From Apostichopus japonicus (lineage: Eukaryota; Echinodermata; Holothuroidea; Aspidochirotida; Stichopodidae): a stretch of DNA of 64,000 nucleotides. The position numbers and the translations under genes are program-made. Location of the stretch: assembly GCF_037975245.1 (NCBI RefSeq), contig NC_092576.1:13806611-13870610 (forward strand), written 5' to 3'. Below the pieces are notes generated by a model that saw nothing but the letters and a program-made list of their open reading frames with translations, did no database searches and was not told where the DNA came from. Of this stretch, positions 1 to 12,100 are shown piece by piece (position 1 is the first letter of the stretch; each line of letters starts with the position of its first letter).

Positions 1-566
1 ATTTTGTTTTCATTAAGACTCCCGTCTATATGTATCCATTAAATACAGTTTCGTTGAAATTTAAATGAATTAAATGATAGATTCGATTTAATCCTCAGCT
101 TATTGTTGCCAAGACACTTTCAGGTTACCATTAGTAAATAAAAAAACGAACACAAAACGTGCGGAAAAATGGAAACATATTGATTGATAATCATTACAAT
201 TTTTTATTAATGACTTAATTCGATTGCTTTCAAATTTTGGTTATGGAATATTTGTTATCCAAGCACACCTAAAGTAAATCAAGAATTTGTTTTAATACGT
301 TAAATTTAATTTTTCTATGACGTGAGGAAAGAAGTAAACGGGAATTTGGGAATAGGTATGGCCTTAAACGGTATCAAGCGTATACAAAACTTTGTAGTAA
401 CCTGTCCTGTAATTTACAAGAAAGGCTTAATTTAACCTCTTGGATAATGAACGCCAATTTCGAAGTACTAACCAACCACTAAAACAGTGTATACAATTAA
501 CACTTGGTTGCTTTTGGCGATTGGATAAGTTGCGATAGATTAAAAGATTGGTGAGGTAACTCTTAC
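1..566. other. Presumed intron or 3' flank of the peptidase gene
   Basis: AT-rich sequence downstream of the last exon found (567-659), whose donor GTAAGA shows that at least one more exon lies to the left. I see no coding similarity here to the expected C-terminal helical domain. Confidence 0.4.
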
Positions 567-3500
567 CTTATAGCTGGTCTTCCAGGAAGTCCTTGCGGAC
601 TGAGAAACGAACGTTCGAAGCTCATTAACATGTCATTAATTGAGCGAACAGCGAGAACACTGAAGAAATTGAAACGTCAAATAAAACTGTTAAACAACTG
701 ATAATGTGGAATGCCTTGATGTTGTGCCCCCTCCCTAGATAAAAAAATAGATAAAGACACAGGGAGTAGACAGGGAATATGCACAATGCAGTATCTATAT
801 CACGCATACTCACGCGTTTAAAAGTTATATACTAGACCCGGGTGCAAAGGGGATCCGCGTCACAAAACTGCGACTTCCCCATTCCCACTTTCAACCCGCT
901 AGCATCTCGTTGCGCGTTACGGCCGCTCTAATCCCGTGTGGCGCGTAGGCATTTTTGAGGGAAATTCCAAAGCCCGTCAACTAAGCCAAGTTTTCACAAA
1001 AACTGAACCAGGCCAGGCACAATATTGTACTTTGTAGCCTAGTTATATTAATCATTTCCCCAGGCTTAACATAACAGTTAGGTTAGGGCTAGTGTGGCTT
1101 AATGTAGAGCTAGGTCTAATATAGGCTGAAGGTTTGTGCTTTTCTTTTACACTAGGCATGTAACTAAGGGCTGGGTACTGGTATAAAATAAACATGTGAC
1201 ATTCAACCACATGAACTATGAAATCGGTTGCCATGGCAACCACATATTTGGATAGTATTTGGCATCGCCATGATACATGTGACTGTTCCATATTAACTAA
1301 ATGTTTCCTTGGAGTTATAACCAAATAGAAAGACTTTAATAAAATTAGACCCTGGATACTTAAATCACCCCATCACCTCATCACCTCCGTCAATTCATCA
1401 ATTCGTCAATTCGTCAATTCGTCAATTCGTCAATTCATCAATTCATCAATCTATCAATTCATCTATTCATCAATTCATCAATTCATCAATTCACCAATTC
1501 ATCCATTCATCAATTCATCAAATAATCGGGATAGAGTTTATAAACACGATGTACTTTGCTAATTAATATTCACCTGATAAATGTGATTGAGGGGTGCTAT
1601 TACTTATGCAGTGACAAGTCTGTATCCATTGCTTGCAGCTGCCTATGCTAAACTTAAGTGATTTCTACTCGTTATGTTGTGATTTCCTAAACGTTCATAA
1701 CCCTGGTAGCTGACGGAAAGAACCATTTCTCTTGATTTAGTACCATCCCTGTAGTCGCCTTGTTTGTGGCTTTCATAACATTACAGCAGACTTTTGAGTT
1801 TCCTTTAATACATTGTCAGTGTTGCTTTCTAACCATAGAACACAGAAGGACCCCTGCAGTCAGGAATCTTGCTTTGAGCAACCTTTCAGTCAGGGAACCG
1901 GTGAACGCGTGGAATGATATTTTAACACTTTGAAAATTATGAATGGTGTCTGTGAACACCTGCGTATTATCAATGCTTTGTTTTTGTGTTATCATAAACT
2001 GCATATGTTTGTGAAAATATTACATATTTTAGACACGTATTATTAGAGACACGTATTAGAGACGCGTGTGTTAAAAACTTATAATGCCAATTGCATCAGC
2101 TTCATTTTTTCTGTCAATGTCCTAAACATTTGTAATACACAGTGTACCGCTGCCTCATGTAGACAGATTGTTACCAAGATGGCACATTAAGGTCACTATT
2201 TAAGTGTAGTTATACAGTGCCCATCAACAAATAATGTTGCTCTTAAGATAAATTTGGCAATATATTTAGACATATCAGCTAAATTTCTACAAATGACTAC
2301 GCATGTCCGACAGATTTGCGATCATTTTATGGATTTAACAGAACGTATCTATTGTCCTTGATGGAGAATGTTGTAATTCTTGTATTCATTATCAAATGCA
2401 TATGACATCATACTCACTCATAATAATTGAGTTTCTCTTCAATGTAGCAGTCCATTGATGTTGCTTGCAACAGAAGTTGTGTCACGGCGTTATGCATATA
2501 GTCTGTTAATTATAAGAACTTAAATGTTAGTCTTTACGGTCACATAGGAGTAGCATCTTTGATCAACGAATTCAATAAACCTGAAGCCAGTAATATATTA
2601 TTTGATCAAGGATGATTAAACGCAGTGCCTCAGCTATTTAAAATAAATCGTATCCATCTTTAAACACGACTCCGGTGACATGTAACGAAAAAACAAACAA
2701 TTAATAAATAAGCCTGATAGGATACCGATAAGTTGCTTTAAATTGGACATTTCGTAATTCCGCGTCCGTGTGGACAAGTTAAACTGATGCATCAGGCAGT
2801 CACTTAGCTGAAACTTGCAAGATCATAGTATAAAGTCGCTTAGCAGAATGACTCACCAAAAGTCAAACCGCCTTCGGCAATTATCTTCAGTCCCATATCC
2901 CCAAATCTGAGCTGTCTGTAATATTCATCAATTTTGTTTGCGTAATCGACGCACTTCAATGGAATCACCTCGGAGTCTGCTAAAACACGTGCAATCTCAG
3001 CAAATAACCTCGCAGAAGCTTGAAGATATGAGCACTGTGGATCATAGTAGCTATGAAATAGGTTGTACGTGTCATATATTGAGTGATACGTAGGAAACGG
3101 ATCGATTGGTTCAGATTCCTGTATAAAGAAAGAAACGCATGTGATGTCAATGCGTTACACAATGTGCTTAAAACACCTACCACCATGTAAATTATAAAGG
3201 CCTGTGGAACATTAGCCGTCTATAATATATAATACACTGTATATCGGAATTAATCTAACTGAGACTTGTATTTTCAGTAAATGACCATGATATAACTGTT
3301 AACGTTCGATTAGACTCCTGTGTCCAATTAAACATAGATGAGTGTGAAGCTATATTGTATCTTAGTTAGATTCAAGATAGCCATACCGAAACAAAATGTA
3401 GGCACAACATACTTCCTTGAATTTGAGTCTGTATTTAAGGTATTATAAAGAGATCAATCAAATCTATAATACCAAAGTAATATTTCCATATAAAGTTGGA

Positions 3501-6107
3501 GATAATTGCTTAGCCCATGCAGTTTGATATTCATAACGCACAACATCGCATAATTTATTAAGAAACCTCAAAGTCATCATTTCAAGTTGAATTTCTAATT
3601 AAGCACCTGGGATATTCCTACCAAGAATATGTTTTTTTTTTGTTATTGTTTACTTCGAATGCTCCAAACTGACAGCTTGGCTGGATGCGCAGTTTCCGTG
3701 AGTGGAAATCGTGTACAATGAATGTTTTTGAAAGTGTAATACAGTGTTACATACGTTCTTTTCACACTAACACTGTTGCAATTTAAAAACTTTGTTAACG
3801 TCACTATCATGTAAGTTTACACTGAAGGTTTCCATCGGCTCTGTGTAGTACTTTTTTCACATAAAACAGAGTGTATGTTTAGTTGCTTTATGCAATGTTA
3901 CGTTTTGTACACGATTTCCCCTGGTTCATAATTTCTCTGCAATAAAATGTCATGCTCCAAAAACAAAAACATTCAAACCCATAAAGGTATACTGGTATAA
4001 TAATGTCTAAACAAACAATAATTATGTACACAATGTCACCTTTCAATATCTTGTTATATACAGTCTGTTGGTCGATAAACATTACTTCAATACGCTTACA
4101 ATTGGTCACATTCAGATACATTTATTGCACATTTATTGCAAAGAATTGCGGATAAAAATTCTCAAATCGTAGTACAGTGGGATGACCAAGGTTTGGACGT
4201 TAATGGATAGATCTTGTTTTACCAACCTTGTCATGAACAAACGAGAAGTCTAAGACAGGTACACCACTGATTTGGAGAAAAGGCGACACGTCACTTCCAG
4301 AAGCAATATCTCCAATGCTATATTTATTAAAAATCAGAAGATAAGATGTATAGGATAGAAACAATATTTAAACTTATATATACAAGTGAGTATATTTCTT
4401 ATTTAGAATTAAATGCTATTGGTAAATAATATTTTCTTGTTACAAATAGATAAAATTAAAAAGGTTTTGTGAACAGCTGGAAAGAAATCACGAAGAAAAT
4501 ACTATTCAAATAATATGTTTCCATATATGGACGCTAATGAATATCATAGACGGAACTCAATATTGTACGGAAAAAATACTGATTGGACATATTGATTCTT
4601 ACGTAGGCTCGTCGTTACTAAGTTTGCCTCTAAGGCGCCATCTGTCATAAACTGTTTGGACATTTTCTTCAAATTCTTGTGGGTTTGGGTCAGGAACCTT
4701 GCAGAAAAGAGAGAAATTTGTACTGTTGTTGTAAATATTCTTTTACAAAGTATTATTTGAACAGCCCATAACTTGTATTTGTGTACTTAAGTTGCATCTC
4801 GAATCCCGTACATTATGAGGTTATTAGGTTCATACAACATATTTAGTAAAATAAAAATAGGAAATGAGCAAATTTATCGTCCGAACCTGTTTAGCCGCTT
4901 CCAATATGATATGATATAAATTTGGAGTCGATGAGAATTCTGGAACGAAATTTCCTGCAATTGAATATAAACGTACAGAACTAAACGCAATTAGAAAGTT
5001 TACATACATACAAACATACGCACACCCACGCACACCCACACGCCCACCCGCCCATACTTACATACATACAAGCACACATACACACATATATACATACCCA
5101 CATACAAGCATGATTCTTTATGTACCTGATACTGCAAAATCAATATTCAAGTAAGCTATCGCTGAGCTATGGAGGATCTTCGAATGTTCCTGAAGGAGAA
5201 AAGAATGTAATATCATAACACGTTTATTGAAGGATACTGCACGGATGTGGTAAAACACTGTGATGGGGTATAACTCTTGCAATCAACGAGGCCATTGGTT
5301 CATTCATACAAAAGACTAAATAGATATCAATTTGAATCTCAGAATTTTACAATAAATATAAACGAAGTAATTGTTTCGAAGCGTTACCCGGTACTTGTTA
5401 ACATTTATTATAGCTAAAAGTCTCAAGTCAATATAAATGAGCCAAAAAAGTAACAAGAATGACAGTAACACAATGAAGCCCGACGGTAAATGACGTGTAC
5501 TGCATACAAACTCATATGCATGTTGAGTCATTGACACATGTCAACAATTCTAACAAACAGTTTTCAAACCAACGGTTAAATTTTGTAGTGTAATTGCTTT
5601 ATCATGGAAATATGTCTGAACCAGGCCTTGAATAGTTACGCTTTCTTACATTAAGACGTTTACGCTTCCTTGTAACGAGTATTGCATGAATATATTTGCT
5701 GCTGCGTTACCGGTCATTGTGTGGATATCGTTGCTGTACCGGTAAGTATAGGCCTAGACGTTATGTAAATGTTAATACAGCCGGTATTTTAACATCAGCT
5801 AATCAGTGTTTTGTGTAAATGTCTTTCGTTGGTTCGAATGCTTGGATCACTGTTCTCGCTATAGCATACTCGATCCGAGTTTTCTTATTGGCAACTAATA
5901 ATCATCCACCGTGAACTTACCGTGCTTTACATAAAGTTTAGTACAAGGTTAGCTGACAACAACGATCGAATCAGATTCGAAATGTTTAACAAGTATGCAT
6001 GAACACTTCATAAAAGGGATGGGATTGCGTAGGTTACACAGAACTCAATTTCGGTAGTTCAAACATGCACATGGACAACAAAATATACATATTTCATTTT
6101 CATTTTC

Positions 6108-6152
<45 letters not shown>

Positions 6153-9100
6153 CAAATAGTGAAAATATTAATCAAGTTACAACTGCCTCTTTTCCTAAGG
6201 TCCTAGGGATCAAGTGACGAAAATTGTTACCTACTACAATACCCAAGACTTCTTCATATGAAATTATATTGAACTAGCTGATTGTTATGTACTTGGTTGA
6301 TTTCATTTTAAACGCATTTTCTGTTAAATTTATCCGAACGGCAATATTAGTTTATTATAACTAAACTAGTTAACTGACATTTTAAAATAATGAAGTGGAA
6401 GTGGCCAAGATTAGCGTTAGTATTATTTGTAATTGGCATGTCATCATAGAATACAATGAAATATGCTTGTGGCACGAAATACTGAAATTGTAATAAAATG
6501 CATCAAATAAATGAAACCAATAACTAGCACTCATTGACCATCATTTGGTAAGAACATCTTGGATTGAGACATTACAATCGTATTTTCAGAAAGATCCGGT
6601 AGGCTTGGGAATATTGCAGACCGAAAGATTATTTTTATATGACTTTATAGTAAAAGAAAGGAAAGTTGGGGTAATTCATAATCTTTCCAACGTTGCAGAT
6701 TATAATAATTAACAGGGGAATTTTTTATTGCGTGCCGACGTGCTGCAATTCAAATTTAACATTTACCAAGATCAAGGTCAGGAATTAGTTTTCAAACTGC
6801 GATTAGACAATGCTATGTTTACGTTATGTCTCAAATTAATATTTATGAAGAAAGTTAAAAAAAATAATAATGGTGATTTTGTTATGCAACGTATGCAGTA
6901 CTGTAGCTAAGGTTCTTATTAGAACCATGATTTATCCGGGAAGTAGATATATGTAAAATACTTTATCTCACCTCCACCCATTCATTTGAACCGATCTGAC
7001 CGAATTCACTTGCGCCCCAACTTGCAAACAATATTGAGCGTCTTGGTCGCCACCCTGAAGACAAACAACAAACATGTAACATCGCAAAATTCCATACCGA
7101 CATAACGTTGTAGATACGCTAAAATTGAGATTTCAGATATTTGATCTTTAAGTGTAATGCACATAAATCCTGATTAAAAACACATTTGATGCTCCATCGA
7201 GAAGGAAAAATATTACATTAAAAATATACGGTTGGAAGTGTCATGTACTGATAATGAAATATATAATGAGGAGTCACTATGCGTGAATGAGAGCATTTGG
7301 TTTTGTTTCTTTACCGTGTTGTACCTTTGTCAGTGAATATTTATACAGTATAGTTTACAACATGCATGATTTGCAACTAATTAAAATGTTATCATGCATT
7401 TGCCCAGATATTAACAAAATGGTTGCTACACACACACACACACACACACACACTATAACTGTCATTGAGGGCGTATTACCTAAGTGTTATGATTGTACAG
7501 AGAGCACCCCTGGTGCTTTGAATCTGACAATTTACACAGAATAACCACTCTTTATAGGCAAGCCAAGCCGTAAATAAGAATTGAATGTGTAGCAAGTGGT
7601 ATAACAGATATATAGTAATTCAATAAAGAATAACACACCAGAATAAAATCAACTTCACGACCGGTTTCGTCCTTTTAGGACTCATCAGGCGAAGGTAGGA
7701 ATCGAACCCCGGATCTTGTGTCACGAACCCGTCCGTACAGTTATGCAAAACCAATTTATACGCATTCACACACCAGTAGAATCACTGTGGTCGAGTGGAG
7801 CGGACTTTAGTTCGTGACACAAGATCCGGGGTTCGATTTCTACCTTCGCCTGATGAGTCCCAAAAGGACGAAAGCGGTCGTGAAGTGGAATTTTTCTGGT
7901 GTGTTATTCTTTATTCATTTACTATATATGAATGTAAGAACGTATGAACGTATGGACGCACGGACGCACGAACGCACGAACGCATGTACGTATGAATGTA
8001 TAAATGTTAAAATAATAAACACAAACACACCAGTACAGTGGCGGAGATTTCTTGTCAGGGGGGGGGGGGGTTGCAGGCCATTGATGAAATAAAAAGTCAT
8101 AACTGCTGGCTCACTATCTAAGTGGAGCGCCACCATAAGTTGGCGCGAAGTGCACAAGAAATTTTTGGCAAATATTGCCTCCCAGATTGCAGTAAATGGC
8201 ACTGCCCAGGCCTTGAAAAGCTGCATTTAACCATGGGCGTATGCAGGATTTTCTAACCCGGGGCGCGTATTACTATCTAAGCGGAGCGCCACCATTGGTT
8301 GGCGCAGCGTACAAGCAAATTTCTGGTTTTGGTACCCCCAGATCACCGGAAATGGCACTTCTCGGGCTTGAAACTGACCAACCATATGTACACTTTTGCC
8401 TGAGAACCAAGTTTTTTCCAAATACTTTTTTTTCTCATCTATAACCTTTTTGAAGATTGTCACCAGTCACACATCATGTTCGACTTCATCACATATCCTG
8501 TGGATCATTGCTTTTGTAGGTGATTCTTCATCGCGGCCCACAATATCCGTCAGCCCCACTGTTCAGAATTTGAAAATTCACAATTCTCGTGAACAAATTC
8601 ACTTCAAAACATACCCATAATGTTGCACAAAATATCATCTATGGACAACCGATATAGAAAAACCTCCTTCAAACCCTAACAGACGGGTCAAAATTGCACG
8701 AGTATGATGAAGTATGATGAAGAATGTTGGTTAGGGAATTTTCGAAAATTCAGACGGCTACTAAAAAATTTCGTTGAAGGAAATAAAAATATACCAGGTA
8801 TTTCCGAAACCGAACACTACACACATCGACAGTTTTGAGCATGGGCGCAGATCAGTCTGGTGGGGACGCGTGTCTGTTCTATGCCATCTAAGCGGAGCGC
8901 GACCATGGGTTCGCGCGTAGCGTACGATTTTATTGGGCAAATATACCTCCCAGATCGCCGGAAATAACACTTCCCAGACCTAATGATGCTCCTACACCTC
9001 CTTAAGTTTTAGATCTGATGGCGTCTGCAAAATCAGGGGACAAATAATCCAAGTAGACTTTTGTATATACGATGGGTCTGGGTCCCCTCCCAGAAAACAA

Positions 9101-12100
9101 ATATAGACTTCCGCAAATGCGATTTCCGTCCTATATTTAACAACTGTGGATAAAATACAATAAAATGAGAACTGCTGCATGTCATTTGCACAATGCTGGA
9201 TGAAACTGCGCCAAAGTTCAATACAGGGGAACTTGAAATGCAGCTATTGGTCAAGACAAATTGGTGGGGCCACGGTATATCATGTCCCCACTACTGAAAA
9301 AGTTGGTGGGGACGCGTCCCGCTGTCCTCACCAGGATCTACGCCCATGGTTTGGAGGCTGTTTTTCGTGGAACGCCATTTTCATGCTCACTGATATGATG
9401 TGATATCTGCTGTTTGCTTTACAAATTCGAACAATTTTGTCACTGTTCCTCTTTCTCTTCCCGTTTTCTTGCCGTATTTTCTACTCCATCCCTTTCTCTC
9501 TTTCTTCTTTTTCTTTTCCTTCCTTCACGTCGTTGAAGTTGGCAAGTGTATACAATTCCAAAGCTATTCAACAGCAACAAAACGTTATTTTGTGTATGTC
9601 TGTTGTGGGGTGAAGTTAGCGCTATGAGCTACAAGTTCCAATGCGCAAGGTGGGGGAAAGGGCTAGAAATAATGTGTGGGTCAATTGTAACTCGGTTTTC
9701 GGTCGTTAATTGTTGATGTAGCCTACCAGGTAAAAGGTTGAAATGACTTTAACAATTTCAAATTTAATAATTTGATTTATTATGCCATTTGGAGCACACA
9801 ACATAGGCTATAACAGAACATTACTGGCAAAAAGTAGGGGGGTTGATTGTGTGGGCCAACCCCCCCTCTTCAAAAAGTGGGGGGTTAAACCCCCCCCCCC
9901 CCAACCCCCCTGTTTCTCCGCCACTGCACCAGTAAAAAGTCCTCTCCAAGACTTGTGTATGAATAATAAATACGGCTTTAATTAGCTTGCCTATGAAAAG
10001 TGATAATTCTGTGTAAATTGTCAGATTAAAAGCACCTGCGGTTTTTTTTTCTGTGCAATCATACCACCTTCCTAATATGCTATCATTGATACTTACACAA
10101 AGCCTTAAAATTACGCATTCTAGCCATGAGAATAACTGTGGTCGAGTGGTACGGACTTAGCGATTCCTACCTTTGCCTGATGATTCCCAAAAGGACGAAA
10201 CCGGCCGTGTAGTGGAACTATCCTGGTGTGCTTGTCTTTATTCATTTAAATTATATATCATACCACTTGCTATACATTCGATTGTATTCACGTCAAACAA
10301 TGTTTTAACTTAGCCTAATTGAAAAGATATACATACTTTACGTATCACGCACGTATTTGACAATGTTACTTTTTTCTTGACATGTTTTACTTGTTTAATT
10401 ACATAATGAGGTGTCACATTAATAAATTTAGACCTTGAAAGTAGAATTACGATCGAACACCTCGAATCTTTAAACTAGTAGCATGTACTGAAGCATTATC
10501 ATATTTCCTTGAAATGTGAAGGACACGAACCATTTTTTTTCAGTTCACCAAAGGCTCTTGCAACTTCCAGCATAGTGCTGAGACCGGTAGAGGGATCGAT
10601 CGCACCAAATGCCCACGCATCGCTATGGCTTCCTATTACAATGAACCGATCTATTGGTGGATAGAACAGATAAGTTTAAACTTATATGTGTCCTATTTGA
10701 CAATGTAAACTAAGATGTGTCCATTTATGCTGCAACGAATCTTGAAAATATAAGAAATTAACAAATCAAAGGTTCAGTAATTGTTATAACTGATATTGCT
10801 GCCCTCTTGCTACTGTGATATTTAAAGTTAGTATGCTAATTTAGTAGATTAAATTTACTTATTTAGATGACTTAAACGTATGTTCTTGAACTATCGATCA
10901 GTATCTGTTGACCCATATACAAATTTACAATATATTTGGTTGTTTAGGTGTTGCGAATATATAGCATACAGTGCAGCACACATCAGTTGAGAACTTATAG
11001 CATACAAATACATAGCATCATGGTACTTTTTTATTGAAAAGAGATTTTTACCTGGTTCAACTGCTCCAAAAAGTTTTCCAATTACATCCCATGTATCCGT
11101 GCGACCGTTTTCGTTGTAAATTTTCAGTCTAACAGCACTGAAAAGAACAAATGAACGGGATATGATACAATTCAATTTAAAACTAAAATATATAGCTAGT
11201 GCACTGCTAAATGATGTTGTCAATGTGACTTATTTTTCATTTTAACTCGAATCTTACCCATCTTGTTCTGGATGAGCAAATCCAGGTCCGTACCTGTAGG
11301 TCAGTTTAGGTATGTTACCTGACCAATCGTTCTTAACAGGGTCACCGCCTAAAAATCTGGAAATTAAGTACATCAAATGATTATTCAAATAAGCTCAAAT
11401 ACATATTGCTTTTACAATATGTTACAGGATAAAAAAAGTCAATACAAAGTGAATAGAGCATAGAGATGCTAAATGTAAAGATAAGGGGGGGGGCGGTAAT
11501 ACCTTGCAGCTCAAATTACATGGTGTACGTGCCCACCTAATGATGTGTAAAAAGTAGGAAGAAGTCACAATAGTAAATCAGTCCAGTTCAATAGTAATTA
11601 CTAACTAACGATGCAGGACTTATCATACTTTATTAAAAGCATCGTCCGGCAGTATCTTGAGCTACAGAAGGTTCCATATTTTTTGACCAGAGAGGCTCAA
11701 TCTGATTATGTCATGTCAATTTACTTTCTATATATCATACACAATGTTTAAAGAACCTACGTTTTGTGTCGAGACGTTTGGAAACGCGTGAGGGTAAGGG
11801 AGAGGTTGGTCCGGATTAAGTATAGCATGGGTGGAACACTGTTACATTTGTTATTTATTCCGCAAAGAAAACTATGTTTATTGTTTACTAATTTTAGTGT
11901 ACGTTTTTTTCTTGGCAATGAATACGGCGTTGAGGAGTGCAATGATACGGCGTTGAGGAGTGAATTGAAACATCCCAATAATTGTATCTGTACAAGTAAC
12001 TGATTTTTTCCAAATATGTTACGTTACTATGAACAACATGGTTTTTGGAATGAATTACTGCATAGACGATAGGAACAGTCCAGCTAATAGGAAGTTCCTT

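Larger units (their letters stand above)
8036..9926. mobile_element. Non-autonomous hAT-type DNA transposon, 1,891 bp, with 8-bp target duplication
   Basis: Begins CAGTGGCGGAGA (8036-8047) and ends with its exact inverse (9915-9926). The same 8 bp, CACCAGTA, flank both ends (8028-8035 and 9927-9934), the target duplication size of hAT elements. G-runs lie inside both termini (8059-8070 and, as C-runs, 9862-9911). No transposase frame is seen. The interior holds repeated segments and a possible nested inverted repeat (ACCATGGGCGTA near 8230 against TACGCCCATGGT near 9353). It sits in an intron of the peptidase gene. Confidence 0.88.

Noticed and set aside
1390-1522. CRISPR-like spaced repeats
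   Set aside because: The 8-bp units are contiguous without spacers, and the genome is eukaryotic; it is a minisatellite.
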